From contig NVQY01000151.1 in assembly GCA_002400675.1 (NCBI GenBank), positions 1 to 18,006 of the forward strand: a DNA stretch of 18,006 nucleotides, in the 5' to 3' direction. This DNA is from Paracoccaceae bacterium. GTDB taxonomy: Bacteria; Pseudomonadota; Alphaproteobacteria; Rhodobacterales; Rhodobacteraceae. The stretch's first letter is position 1; each line of letters begins with the position of its first letter. Both the position numbers and the translations under genes were made by a program. The notes beneath the pieces are model-generated. The model did no database searches and was not told the DNA's origin. It was given only the letters and a program-made list of their open reading frames with translations. Positions 1-7,154 of this stretch are shown in pieces.

Positions 1-1
1 C

Positions 2-433
2 AACCGCGCGCGTGCCTTACTGCAATCCACCGCATTTTGCACCATGGGCGTAGCCGTGCCGCTGGCGATTGGCCACGCGATTGCCGCGCCTGATACGCCG
101 GTAACGGCTGTGGTGGGGGACGCCGGGTTTGACATGTCGCCCGGCGATCTGGCCACGTTGCGCGACGCGCGCCTGCCGATGGCGATCATCGTGTTGGTCG
201 ATAACGCCTTGGCATTGATCGAGAAAAAGCAATCACTTATGCAGCTGCCGGGGCATGGTGTGCTGTTCAAGCCCACCGATATTCCCGCCGTTGCGCGGGC
301 GTATGGTGGCCACGGCGTTACCGTGACCGACGCAGAGTCCCTGACACGGGAATTGCAAGACGTCTGGCAGCGCGATACCTTTACCCTGATCGCCGCGCGG
401 ATCGACAAACAGGAATACGCCTCGGCGTTTTGA
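2..433 (+). CDS. Thiamine-diphosphate-dependent enzyme, C-terminal part (acetolactate-synthase-like), 5' truncated by window
   Basis: The frame is open from base 2 to a TGA at 431-433 and gives 143 residues, so the N-terminal majority of a usual 500-600 residue enzyme lies outside the window. The visible part is the C-terminal ThDP-binding domain: a TMGVAVPLAIGHA segment precedes GDAGFDMSPGDLATL, and about 25 residues later VLVDNALALIEKKQ stands where the family has the Asn-Asn end of the GDG-X(n)-NN cofactor motif. Both ends deviate (GDA for GDG, DN for NN), as in acetolactate-synthase-like relatives rather than true IlvB. Such enzymes decarboxylate 2-keto acids or join or split C2 units. 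It lies about 100 bases upstream of the TAXI transporter on the same strand, which suggests a catabolic role for the imported compound; this is inference. The internal ATG at 44 is not a true start, because conserved sequence continues upstream. Confidence 0.85.
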   Translation, partial: NRARALLQSTAFCTMGVAVPLAIGHAIAAPDTPVTAVVGDAGFDMSPGDLATLRDARLPMAIIVLVDNALALIEKKQSLMQLPGHGVLFKPTDIPAVARAYGGHGVTVTDAESLTRELQDVWQRDTFTLIAARIDKQEYASAF

Positions 434-450
434 CGACAAACACGAATTGC

Positions 451-467
451 CGCCCCGCAAAGGGGCG
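451..467 (+). other. Small hairpin between ThDP enzyme and TAXI gene
   Basis: A perfect 6-bp inverted repeat (CGCCCC / GGGGCG) encloses the 5-base loop GCAAA. A second, imperfect hairpin follows at 480-504 (CCCCG / CGGGG ends, same GCAAA apex). Neither is followed by a T-run, so a standard intrinsic terminator is doubtful. They could slow RNA decay or mark a processing site in the 102-base gap before the binding-protein gene. Confidence 0.4.
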
Positions 468-522
468 ACAGTAAGACGGCCCCGGCACCGCAAAGGCATC
501 GGGGAAAACCAAAACCAATAAT

Positions 523-527
523 GGGAG
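523..527 (+). promoter_or_regulatory. Ribosome binding site that sets the TAXI start
   Basis: GGGAG lies 8 bases before the ATG at 536. The in-frame ATG at 521 overlaps the region just before this site and has no site of its own, so 536 is the better start. It also gives a clean signal peptide. Confidence 0.7.
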
Positions 528-535
528 AATCAATC

Positions 536-1504
536 ATGAAAACCAAACTATTGTCCTTGGCCACAGCCGCGCTGATGGCGTCGGCCCCAATGGCCTTTGC
601 TCAGGAACAGCAGTTCGTGTCGATCGGCACCGGCGGCGTCACTGGCGTTTACTACCCAACCGGCGGCGCGATCTGCCGTCTGGTCAACAAGACCCGCAAG
701 GAAACCGGCATTCGTTGCTCGGTGGAATCCACCGGTGGGTCGATCTACAACATCAACACCATCCGCTCGGGCGAGCTGGAATTTGGCGTGGCCCAGTCGG
801 ATTGGCAGTACCACGCCTATAACGGCACCTCCAAGTTCAAGGACGCCGGTCCCTTCACCAAGCTGCGGTCGGTCTTTTCGGTTCACGCCGAGCCGGTGAC
901 CATTCTGGCGCGTCGCGACAGTGGCATCAAGAACATCACCGACATTCCCGGCAAGCGGTTCAACATCGGCAACGATGGCTCGGGCACCCAAGGCACATGG
1001 GAAGTCATTGAGGGCATCATGGGCTGGAAACGCAGCGATCTGGCGCTGGCCGCCAAGATGAAATCGTCCGAGACTGCTGGCGCATTGTGCGACGACAAGA
1101 TCGACGGTTATTTCTGGCTGGTAGGTCACCCATCGGGTCTGACGCAGGAAACCATCGCATCATGTGACGCGGTGATCGTGCCTGCGGTTTCGCCTGAAAT
1201 CACCGCGCTGGTCGAGGCCAAGCCTTACTACCGCTTTGCGACCATTCCCGGTGGCATGTATCCTGGCAACCCTGACGACATCCAGACATTTGGTGTGGGC
1301 GCAACCTTTGTGACCTCGGCTGACGTGTCCGAAGAGGCCGTCTATGTGGTCGCCAAGGCGGTTCTGGGCAACTTGGATGATTTCCGCAAGCTGCACCCTG
1401 CCTTTGCCAATCTCAAGGCCGAGGAAATGATCCGGGACAGCCTGTCGGCACCGCTGCATCCCGGTGCGATCCGCGCGTATCGCGAACTGGGTCTGATGGA
1501 CTAA
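536..1504 (+). CDS. TAXI-family TRAP transporter solute-binding protein
   Basis: This 322-residue protein is the periplasmic receptor of a TRAP transporter, binding the substrate and delivering it to the permease encoded next. The N-terminus is a classical Sec signal (MKTKLLSLATAALMASAP, cleavage after AFA). The mature protein then shows the TAXI-family signature: SIGTGGVTGVYYPTGGAICR near its start, ESTGGSIYNINTIRSGELEFG, and NIGNDGSGTQGTWEVI. Length is usual for the family (about 320). TAXI proteins are not related to DctP receptors, and their ligands are poorly known (glutamate-like compounds in a few cases), so the ligand here is not assigned. The start at 536 is chosen from the GGGAG site and the signal peptide. 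A strong hairpin directly behind the stop suggests the transcript is trimmed or attenuated here, which would give more receptor than permease. Confidence 0.95.
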   Translation: MKTKLLSLATAALMASAPMAFAQEQQFVSIGTGGVTGVYYPTGGAICRLVNKTRKETGIRCSVESTGGSIYNINTIRSGELEFGVAQSDWQYHAYNGTSKFKDAGPFTKLRSVFSVHAEPVTILARRDSGIKNITDIPGKRFNIGNDGSGTQGTWEVIEGIMGWKRSDLALAAKMKSSETAGALCDDKIDGYFWLVGHPSGLTQETIASCDAVIVPAVSPEITALVEAKPYYRFATIPGGMYPGNPDDIQTFGVGATFVTSADVSEEAVYVVAKAVLGNLDDFRKLHPAFANLKAEEMIRDSLSAPLHPGAIRAYRELGLMD

Positions 1505-1513
1505 GCAACGACC

Positions 1514-1541
1514 GGATCGGGGGGCATGTGTCCCCCGATCC
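1514..1541 (+). terminator. Strong hairpin (partial terminator or mRNA stabiliser) after the binding-protein gene
   Basis: A perfect 10-bp inverted repeat (GGATCGGGGG / CCCCCGATCC) with an 8-base loop starts 9 bases after the TAXI stop and is followed by ATTTTG. The T-run is short, so incomplete termination or protection of the upstream mRNA from 3' exonucleases is more likely than a full stop. The permease needed by the receptor follows 69 bases later. Confidence 0.65.
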
Positions 1542-1546
1542 ATTTT

Positions 1547-1564
1547 GCGCCCCCCGTTGGGCGC
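1547..1564 (+). other. Second hairpin before the permease gene
   Basis: GCGCCC and GGGCGC form a perfect 6-bp stem around a 6-base loop, 5 bases after the first hairpin, and are followed by GTTTGGG. In tandem with the first hairpin it may strengthen the receptor/permease expression step. Confidence 0.4.
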
Positions 1565-1593
1565 GTTTGGGTAACCGGAAGAAATCCGGAACC

Positions 1594-1601
1594 AAGGGAG
1601 G
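1594..1601 (+). promoter_or_regulatory. Ribosome binding site for the GTG-started permease
   Basis: AAGGGAGG lies 8 bases before GTG at 1610. It is a near-perfect anti-16S match that supports the GTG as start; no ATG in this frame lies nearby. Confidence 0.75.
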
Positions 1602-1609
1602 ATTAACCA

Positions 1610-4240
1610 GTGGCTAGTGATAACAACAATGGGCCGGCTGCCAATGCCGAAGATTTTGCCGATCTTGATGTCGGCGCGCGCAACCCGGATAATTGGCAAG
1701 GTGCCTTTATCGCCGGTGTGGCGCTTGTCTGGGCTTTTTTGCAGGTGTTCAACGCCTCGCCCATTCCGGCGCTTATGGCGCAATGGACCGGACAGAACTG
1801 GATGTATGTCACATCCGACACGGAACGGGTGATCCACCTGGCCTTTGGTCTGGTGATGGCGACCATCGCATTTCCGCTGTTCAAATCCTCGTCCCGCAAC
1901 CGCATCCCTTGGTATGACTGGGTGCTGTGTGTCGCCGGTGTTTCCGCGACGCTTTATCTTATTGTGAATTCTTCGGCGATTGCCGACCGGTCAGGCCTGC
2001 CGACAACCGGTGACCTGACCGCTTCGGCGATTGGCATCACGGTGGTTCTGATCGCCACCTTCCGCGCCCTTGGGTTGCCGATGGTGGTCGTGGCGTCGGT
2101 GTTCCTGCTGTATGTGTTTTACGGTGACGCCGATGTCGTTCCCGACGCGATGCAGTGGAAAGGTGCCAGCTTTGGCAAGGCGATGTGGCATTTCTGGATG
2201 CAGACCGAAGGCGTGTTTGGTCTTGCCCTTGGGGTGTCTGCCTCGATGGTGTTCCTGTTCGTGCTGTTTGGGTCTCTGTTGGAAAAAGCCGGGGCCGGTA
2301 ACTATTTCATCAAACTGGCATTTGCCCTGATGGGTCACCTCAAGGGGGGGCCGGCCAAGGCGGCCGTTGTGGCCTCGGCTGCGACTGGCCTGATTTCCGG
2401 GTCGTCGATTGCCAACACCGTGACCACCGGCACGTTCACCATTCCGCTGATGAAGCGGGTGGGGTTCTCTGCCGAAAAGGCCGGTGCGGTCGAGGTTGCC
2501 TCTTCTACCAACGGTCAGCTAACGCCGCCTGTCATGGGGGCTGCGGCCTTTTTGATGGTGGAATATGTGGGCATTTCCTATCTGGAAGTGGTCAAGAACG
2601 CGTTTCTGCCAGCGATCATCAGCTATATCGCGCTGATCTATATCGTGCATCTTGAGGCGGAAAAGATGGGCCTTGAGGGTCTGCCGCGCAAGGGTCCAAA
2701 GAAATCAGTGGCGCAAAAGATGTCCTCTTTTGCCTTGGGCGTTTTGGTGTTCTGCGGGCTGAGCCTTGGCATCTATTACGGTCTTGGCTGGGTCAAGCCA
2801 ATGCTGGGCGAATATTCGATGATCGGCATGATGGGGCTGTTCTTTGTCGCCTATCTGATCCTGCTGAAATGGGCCTCGATTTATCCCGACCTGACCGTGG
2901 ATGACCCCGACGCGCCGTTCCTTGAACTGCCGGAACCGGGTCCGGTGGCCAAGACCGGCGCCTATTACATCTTGCCGGTTGTGGTGCTGATTTGGAACCT
3001 GATGATCGAACGTAAATCCCCTGGCCTGTCGGCCTTTTGGGCGACGCTGGCGATGATATTCGTGATGCTGACGCAGCACCGGTTGAAGGCGATGATGCGC
3101 GGCGAAAGCAACGCGGGCACCTTTACCAAGGGCTGGGCCGAATTCCTTGACGGGATGATCTCAGGGTCGCGCAACATGATCGGCATTGCCGTGGCAACCG
3201 GGACCGCCGGTATCATCGTCGGCACCGTGTCGCTGACCGGCGCGCATCAGGTGATCGGCGAGTTCATCGAGGTGATCTCGGGTGGGAACCTGTTGATGAT
3301 GCTGGTGTTCGTGGCGCTGTTTTCGCTGGTGCTGGGGATGGGGCTGCCGACCACGGCGACCTATATCGTCATCACCTCGCTGATGGCCCCGGTGATCATC
3401 GAAGTGGGGGCCAATTCCGGCCTAATCGTGCCGTTGATCGCGGTGCATATGTTCGTGTTCTACTTTGGTATCCTTGCGGATGACACGCCACCCGTGGGCC
3501 TCGCGGCCTTTGCGGCGGCGGCAATTTCCAAGGGTGATCCGATCAAGACCGGCATCATCGGCTTTAGCTATGATGTCAGAACTGCGATCCTGCCGTTCCT
3601 GTTCATCTTCAATACCGAATTGTTGCTGATTGACGTGACGCCATTACGCGCGGTGTTTGTCTTTATCATAGCGGTGATCGCCATGCTGCTGTTCGCGGCG
3701 GCCACGCAGAACTGGTTCCTGACCAAATCGCGCATGTGGGAAAACGCGGGGTTGCTGCTGATCGCCTTTACCCTGTTCAATCCGGGCTATTGGCTGGACA
3801 AGATCGAGGCACCGTATGTTGAAACCGCGCCTTCGCAAATCAACGCGATTGCCGGTGCGGCCCCGGATGATGCCATCATCCGAATACGTCTGACCGGCGA
3901 AAAGTTCACCACCGGCAAGATCATCACGACCACGGTGGAACTGCCGCTTGGGCCTAAGTCTGACGGGGATGGCGCGGCGCGGCTGGAAAAGACCGCTGGC
4001 ATCGCCTTTGCCACCACCGACGACAACAAGGTTCTGGTGGACAACATCTCGTTCGGCAAGTTCGCCCAGAAAAAGGGCGTCGATTTCGACTGGGAGGTGG
4101 TGACAATCGAACAACCCGCCGACCGGATCTGGAAAGAGGTGTTCTACTTCCCGGCCCTGGCGCTTTTGGCGCTGATTTCGTGGCTGCAACTGGGGCGCAA
4201 GCGTAAAACTGAAGCCGACAAAGCAAGAAAGGCTGCCTGA
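1610..4240 (+). CDS. TRAP transporter fused permease (DctQ-DctM type, DUF3394-like C-terminus)
   Basis: This is an 876-residue inner-membrane permease in which the small (DctQ-like, 4 helices, about residues 30-220) and large (DctM-like, about 220-690) TRAP subunits are joined in one chain, the usual arrangement for TAXI systems. The large domain shows conserved family segments: ATGLISGSSIANTVTTGTFT, ASSTNGQLTPPVMGAAAF, GMGLPTTATYIVITSL and FGILADDTPPVGLAAFAAAA. After the last DctM helices come two more helices and a soluble region rich in beta-type sequence (about 730-860), then a final helix and a basic tail (GRKRKTEADKARKAA). This fits the DUF3394 domain known at the end of fused TRAP permeases. 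Transport is expected to be driven by a Na+ or H+ gradient. Translation starts at GTG behind a strong AAGGGAGG. The stop lies one base before the Usp ATG. Confidence 0.95.
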   Translation: MASDNNNGPAANAEDFADLDVGARNPDNWQGAFIAGVALVWAFLQVFNASPIPALMAQWTGQNWMYVTSDTERVIHLAFGLVMATIAFPLFKSSSRNRIPWYDWVLCVAGVSATLYLIVNSSAIADRSGLPTTGDLTASAIGITVVLIATFRALGLPMVVVASVFLLYVFYGDADVVPDAMQWKGASFGKAMWHFWMQTEGVFGLALGVSASMVFLFVLFGSLLEKAGAGNYFIKLAFALMGHLKGGPAKAAVVASAATGLISGSSIANTVTTGTFTIPLMKRVGFSAEKAGAVEVASSTNGQLTPPVMGAAAFLMVEYVGISYLEVVKNAFLPAIISYIALIYIVHLEAEKMGLEGLPRKGPKKSVAQKMSSFALGVLVFCGLSLGIYYGLGWVKPMLGEYSMIGMMGLFFVAYLILLKWASIYPDLTVDDPDAPFLELPEPGPVAKTGAYYILPVVVLIWNLMIERKSPGLSAFWATLAMIFVMLTQHRLKAMMRGESNAGTFTKGWAEFLDGMISGSRNMIGIAVATGTAGIIVGTVSLTGAHQVIGEFIEVISGGNLLMMLVFVALFSLVLGMGLPTTATYIVITSLMAPVIIEVGANSGLIVPLIAVHMFVFYFGILADDTPPVGLAAFAAAAISKGDPIKTGIIGFSYDVRTAILPFLFIFNTELLLIDVTPLRAVFVFIIAVIAMLLFAAATQNWFLTKSRMWENAGLLLIAFTLFNPGYWLDKIEAPYVETAPSQINAIAGAAPDDAIIRIRLTGEKFTTGKIITTTVELPLGPKSDGDGAARLEKTAGIAFATTDDNKVLVDNISFGKFAQKKGVDFDWEVVTIEQPADRIWKEVFYFPALALLALISWLQLGRKRKTEADKARKAA

Positions 4241-4241
4241 C

Positions 4242-4664
4242 ATGAAAACCATATTGCTTCCTGTCGATATCTTCCACCCAACCGGGTGGGAGAGATCCCT
4301 TGCCCACGCGATATCGCTTGCCCAACAGCATGGGGCGGCGCTGCATGTGCTGGCGGTTATTCCTGACTATGGCATGCCGATGGTGGGGTCGTTTTTTCCC
4401 AAGGATTACTCCAAGAATGCCCTGAAAGAGGCCAAGACAAAACTGGATGAGTTCATCAACGCCAACATCCCCGACGGGATCAAGGTGACGCCGCATGTCA
4501 AGCATGGCAACATCTACAAGGAAATCCTGGCCGGGGCCGATGCGCTGGACGTGGACATGATTGTCATGGCCTCGCATCGCCCGGAAATGCAGGATTACCT
4601 ACTGGGACCAAACGTGGCCCGCGTGGTGCGCCATGCGCGCCAATCGGTCTGTGTGATCCGCTAA
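4242..4664 (+). CDS. Universal stress protein (Usp) family, TRAP-associated
   Basis: The 140-residue product is one compact Usp domain: a first strand MKTILLPVDIF, a middle HVLAVIPDYG strand, and the C-terminal VDMIVMASHRPEMQDYLLGP followed by NVARVVRHARQSVCVIR. It starts one base after the permease stop, so translation is probably coupled. In Halomonas elongata the Usp protein TeaD is encoded with the TeaABC TRAP transporter and lowers uptake, so a regulator of transport activity is a reasonable role here (inference). The ATP-binding signature G-2X-G-9X-G(S/T) is not intact: the first two glycines are Ala and Arg, the spacing is one residue shorter, and the end reads GPN. Nucleotide binding may therefore differ from typical UspA proteins. 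Confidence 0.9.
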   Translation: MKTILLPVDIFHPTGWERSLAHAISLAQQHGAALHVLAVIPDYGMPMVGSFFPKDYSKNALKEAKTKLDEFINANIPDGIKVTPHVKHGNIYKEILAGADALDVDMIVMASHRPEMQDYLLGPNVARVVRHARQSVCVIR

Positions 4665-4685
4665 GAACAGGGAAAGGCCCGTCAA

Positions 4686-6008
4686 ATGTCGCATATCTTT
4701 GGCCGTTCAGCCACGGCCAGCCCACCGCGCGCGACGCGGGGTGACGGGCCTTACATCATCGACGAAAACGGCAAACGCTATCTGGATGGCTCGGGCGGGG
4801 CGGCAGTATCCTGCCTTGGCCATTCCGATGAAACCGTGCGCGCCGCCATGCACGCGCAACTTGACCGCCTGGCATTCGCCCACACCGGGTTCTTTACATC
4901 CGATCCCGCCGAAGAACTGGCCGACCTGCTGATTGATGCCGCCCCCGAAGGCATCGACCGGGTGTACCTAGTTTCCGGCGGCTCAGAGGCGGTCGAGGCG
5001 GCGCTGAAACTGGCCCGGCAGTATTTCCTTGAGATCGGCCAGCCCAAACGCCACCACATCATTTCGCGCCGTCAAAGTTACCATGGCAACACGCTGGGCG
5101 CGCTGGCCGCAGGTGGCAATGCCATGCGCCGCGAACAGTTCCAGCCCTTGCTGATCGACACCAGCCAGATCGCGCCGTGTTATGAATACCGCGACCGTGC
5201 CGCCGATGAGACCCCCGAGGCCTACGGCCAACGCGTCGCCAACGAGTTGGAGACCGAAATTCTGGCGCATGAACCGGGCAGCGTTATGTGTTTCATCGCC
5301 GAACCGGTGGTCGGTGCCACGGCGGGCGCGGTGCCTGCCGTTCCCGGCTATTTCAAACGTATCCGCGAGATTTGCGACCAATACGGTGTGTTGCTGATCC
5401 TTGACGAAGTCATGTGTGGCATGGGCCGCACCGGCACGCTTTTTGCCTGCGAACAAGAGGGCATCAGCCCCGACATCATCACCATCGCCAAGGGGCTGGG
5501 GGCTGGGTATCAGCCCATCGGCGCGATGCTGTGTCAGGCGCGCATTTACGGCGCGATCAGCGCCGGAACCGGTCTGTTCCAGCATGGCCACACCTATATG
5601 GGTCACGCGCTGGCCACCACGGCCAGTGTTGCCGTTCTTAAGGCGATCCATGACCGTGATCTGCTGGCCAACGTGCGGGCCATGGGCGCTGCCCTGCGCG
5701 GTGCCCTTGAGGTGGAATTTGGCCAGCACCCGCATGTGGGTGACATTCGCGGGCGCGGCTTGTTTATGGGGCTGGAACTGGTGCAGGACCGGGGCAGCAA
5801 GGCACCGTTTGATCCCGGACTGAAACTGGCCGCCAAGGTCAAAAAGGCGGCGTTTGAGGCCGGGCTGGTCTGTTACCCGTCCAGCGGTACCATTGATGGG
5901 CGCAACGGTGATCACATCCTGCTGGCCCCGCCCTATATCTTTGAACAAACCCATGTGGACGAACTGGTCACCAAACTTGCCAGCGCGTTAAAGACCGCCC
6001 TGCCCTGA
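4686..6008 (+). CDS. Class III PLP-dependent aminotransferase (aspartate aminotransferase family protein)
   Basis: The 440-residue cytosolic enzyme is full length for class III (omega-type) aminotransferases. Visible landmarks: GKRYLDGSGGAAVSCLGH near the N-terminus; the PLP phosphate-binding segment VSGGSEAVEAALKLARQY (about 96-113); SYHGNTLGAL (131-140); LILDEVMCGMGRTG with the ring-nitrogen aspartate at 240; and Lys269 in DIITIAKGLGAGYQPIGAML, the Schiff-base lysine. Family members move an amino group from omega-amino acids, diamines, beta-alanine, taurine-like or amino-keto substrates to pyruvate or 2-oxoglutarate; sequence alone does not say which. A weak AGGGAAAGG lies upstream of ATG 4686. 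It is the last gene of the + strand transporter group, 21 bases after the Usp gene, so it probably deaminates the imported compound or a product of it. The GCCC/GGGC repeat at the stop lacks a T-run and is not called a terminator. Confidence 0.93.
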   Translation: MSHIFGRSATASPPRATRGDGPYIIDENGKRYLDGSGGAAVSCLGHSDETVRAAMHAQLDRLAFAHTGFFTSDPAEELADLLIDAAPEGIDRVYLVSGGSEAVEAALKLARQYFLEIGQPKRHHIISRRQSYHGNTLGALAAGGNAMRREQFQPLLIDTSQIAPCYEYRDRAADETPEAYGQRVANELETEILAHEPGSVMCFIAEPVVGATAGAVPAVPGYFKRIREICDQYGVLLILDEVMCGMGRTGTLFACEQEGISPDIITIAKGLGAGYQPIGAMLCQARIYGAISAGTGLFQHGHTYMGHALATTASVAVLKAIHDRDLLANVRAMGAALRGALEVEFGQHPHVGDIRGRGLFMGLELVQDRGSKAPFDPGLKLAAKVKKAAFEAGLVCYPSSGTIDGRNGDHILLAPPYIFEQTHVDELVTKLASALKTALP

Positions 6009-6094
6009 GCATACCGGGCAAATCCGCATTTGTGACATTTGTTATGAAAACATCTTCATCGGCCCCCTAACCTGTTGGCCAGTGGAGGCACAGA

Positions 6095-6396
6095 TTGAAA
6101 CGCAGGCTTGCGGCCATACTCATCTGCAATTTCGAGGACATGGGACCGCAATCGGCCAAAAATATCTCGCGGAACATTCGCGCCTATCGGGTGCTGCCCA
6201 CCAACACCAGCGCCCCCCGACCTATGCCACCGCCTTTGGCGTGGCGGCGCGCTGCTATGCGCAACGCAGCGGTTTTGGCTGGATCGCCGACCGGGATCAC
6301 GAAGGGGCCGAGGCCCTGCGGTGGGCGCGAATTGCGACCGGGCGTCAACGCCAGCACGCAAGGCGGCTCGTTGCCGTTCCAGAAAGAAGAGGATAG
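6095..6396 (+). pseudogene. Remnant of a class III adenylate cyclase with TPR tail (deleted and frameshifted)
   Basis: Three pieces of one known protein type lie in order but are badly shortened. Behind GGAGG at 6084-6088, a TTG at 6095 opens MKRRLAAIL, the usual first residues of Rhizobiales/Rhodobacterales cyclases (normally followed by ..DVVGYSRL). Directly after it, in the same frame, comes NFEDMGPQSAKNISRNIRAY, which matches the very end of the cyclase domain, so some 170 residues of catalytic core are missing. From about 6220 the homology continues in another frame (bases 6220-6342: ATAFGVAARCYAQRSGFGW then AEALRWARIA), which resembles the TPR region of these proteins. The frame-1 reading ends at 6394-6396. 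No catalytic metal-binding aspartates remain. The rest of the 480-base gap 6009-6488 shows no other gene. The assignment rests on recalled family sequence, not on a search. Confidence 0.6.
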
Positions 6397-6475
6397 GATT
6401 CATCAATCTGGGCGGCTGCCCTGCGCAAGGCCCGGTTGCCTGATTAACAGACTGGAATCATTTAATAATAACAAA

Positions 6476-6481
6476 GGGGAG
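6476..6481 (+). promoter_or_regulatory. Ribosome binding site of the sulfotransferase gene, behind an AT-rich stretch
   Basis: GGGGAG lies 7 bases before ATG 6489. The 20 bases before it (about 6458-6477) are AT-rich (TTTAATAATAACAAA), unlike the GC-rich surroundings, and may hold the -10 region of a separate promoter. Confidence 0.5.
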
Positions 6482-6488
6482 AACGACA

Positions 6489-7115
6489 ATGCCGTTGGAA
6501 ATCATCGGGCCGGGGTTTGGCCGCACCGGCACCAATTCGCTCAGGCTGGCGCTGGAACAGCTTGGGTTCGGTCCCTGCCATCACATGCACGAAGTGCGTG
6601 ACAATCCCGACCTGATTACACCCTGGCAAGACGCCGGCAAGGGCGGGGATATGGATTGGCACCAGGTATTCGCCAACTACCGCGCGCAGGTGGATTGGCC
6701 CGGCGCGCGTTACTGGCGCGAGTTGATCGCGGCCTTTCCAAAGGCCAAGGTGGTCCTGTCGGTGCGCGAACCCAATGGCTGGTACGACAGTATTCAGGCC
6801 ACGATAGCTCCGCTTGTCGCGGCACGCGGCACCCATGGAATCCCGCATATGAACGCATTGACCGAGATGGTTCACGACACGTTGTTACAGCCGACCTTTG
6901 GCGACAAGCTGTCAGATCATGCCCAGGCAATCGAGGTGTTTGAACGCCACAATCAAGAGGTGATCGCCAGCGTTCCCGCCGACAACCTGCTGGTGTTCGA
7001 CGTGCGCCAAGGTTGGGAACCCCTATGCGCATTTCTGGGGGTGGACGTGCCCGACACGGATTTCCCAAGGACCAACTCGTCACAGGAATTTGGCGACAGG
7101 AACATGGATCAATAG
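6489..7115 (+). CDS. Sulfotransferase family protein (Sulfotransferase_4-like)
   Basis: The 208-residue protein shows the two PAPS-contact regions of the sulfotransferase fold: the N-terminal 5'-phosphosulfate loop GPGFGRTGTNSLRLAL (residues 7-22) and the later SVREPNGWYDS (91-101) with the Arg and Ser expected to bind the 3'-phosphate. WRELIAAFPKAKVVLSVREP before it is typical of the small, soluble family found in many marine alphaproteobacteria and in eukaryotes. It would move a sulfuryl group from PAPS to a hydroxyl or amine of an unknown acceptor; several members have no shown activity. Length is normal for the family (about 200-230). It stands alone on the + strand, between the cyclase remnant and the convergent cytochrome gene, so context gives no substrate. 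The 39-base gap to the cytochrome stop holds only a weak CCCC/GGGG repeat. Confidence 0.88.
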   Translation: MPLEIIGPGFGRTGTNSLRLALEQLGFGPCHHMHEVRDNPDLITPWQDAGKGGDMDWHQVFANYRAQVDWPGARYWRELIAAFPKAKVVLSVREPNGWYDSIQATIAPLVAARGTHGIPHMNALTEMVHDTLLQPTFGDKLSDHAQAIEVFERHNQEVIASVPADNLLVFDVRQGWEPLCAFLGVDVPDTDFPRTNSSQEFGDRNMDQ

Positions 7116-7154
7116 ACCGCACGCCCCTGCCCCTATCAAACTGGGGTGGTTTGC

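Noticed and set aside
4983..5954. 323-residue open frame antisense to the aminotransferase
   Set aside because: It is a shadow of a clear class III aminotransferase; its composition (many Arg, Gly, His, Gln) is typical of reverse-frame reading.
6001..6020. TGCCC/GGGCA repeat at the end of the aminotransferase gene as a terminator
   Set aside because: It has only a 5-bp stem, a 10-base loop and no T-run.
7116..7154. Bidirectional terminator between the convergent sulfotransferase and cytochrome genes
   Set aside because: Only a 4-bp CCCC/GGGG match with a 9-base loop is present, and no T-run long enough on either strand.
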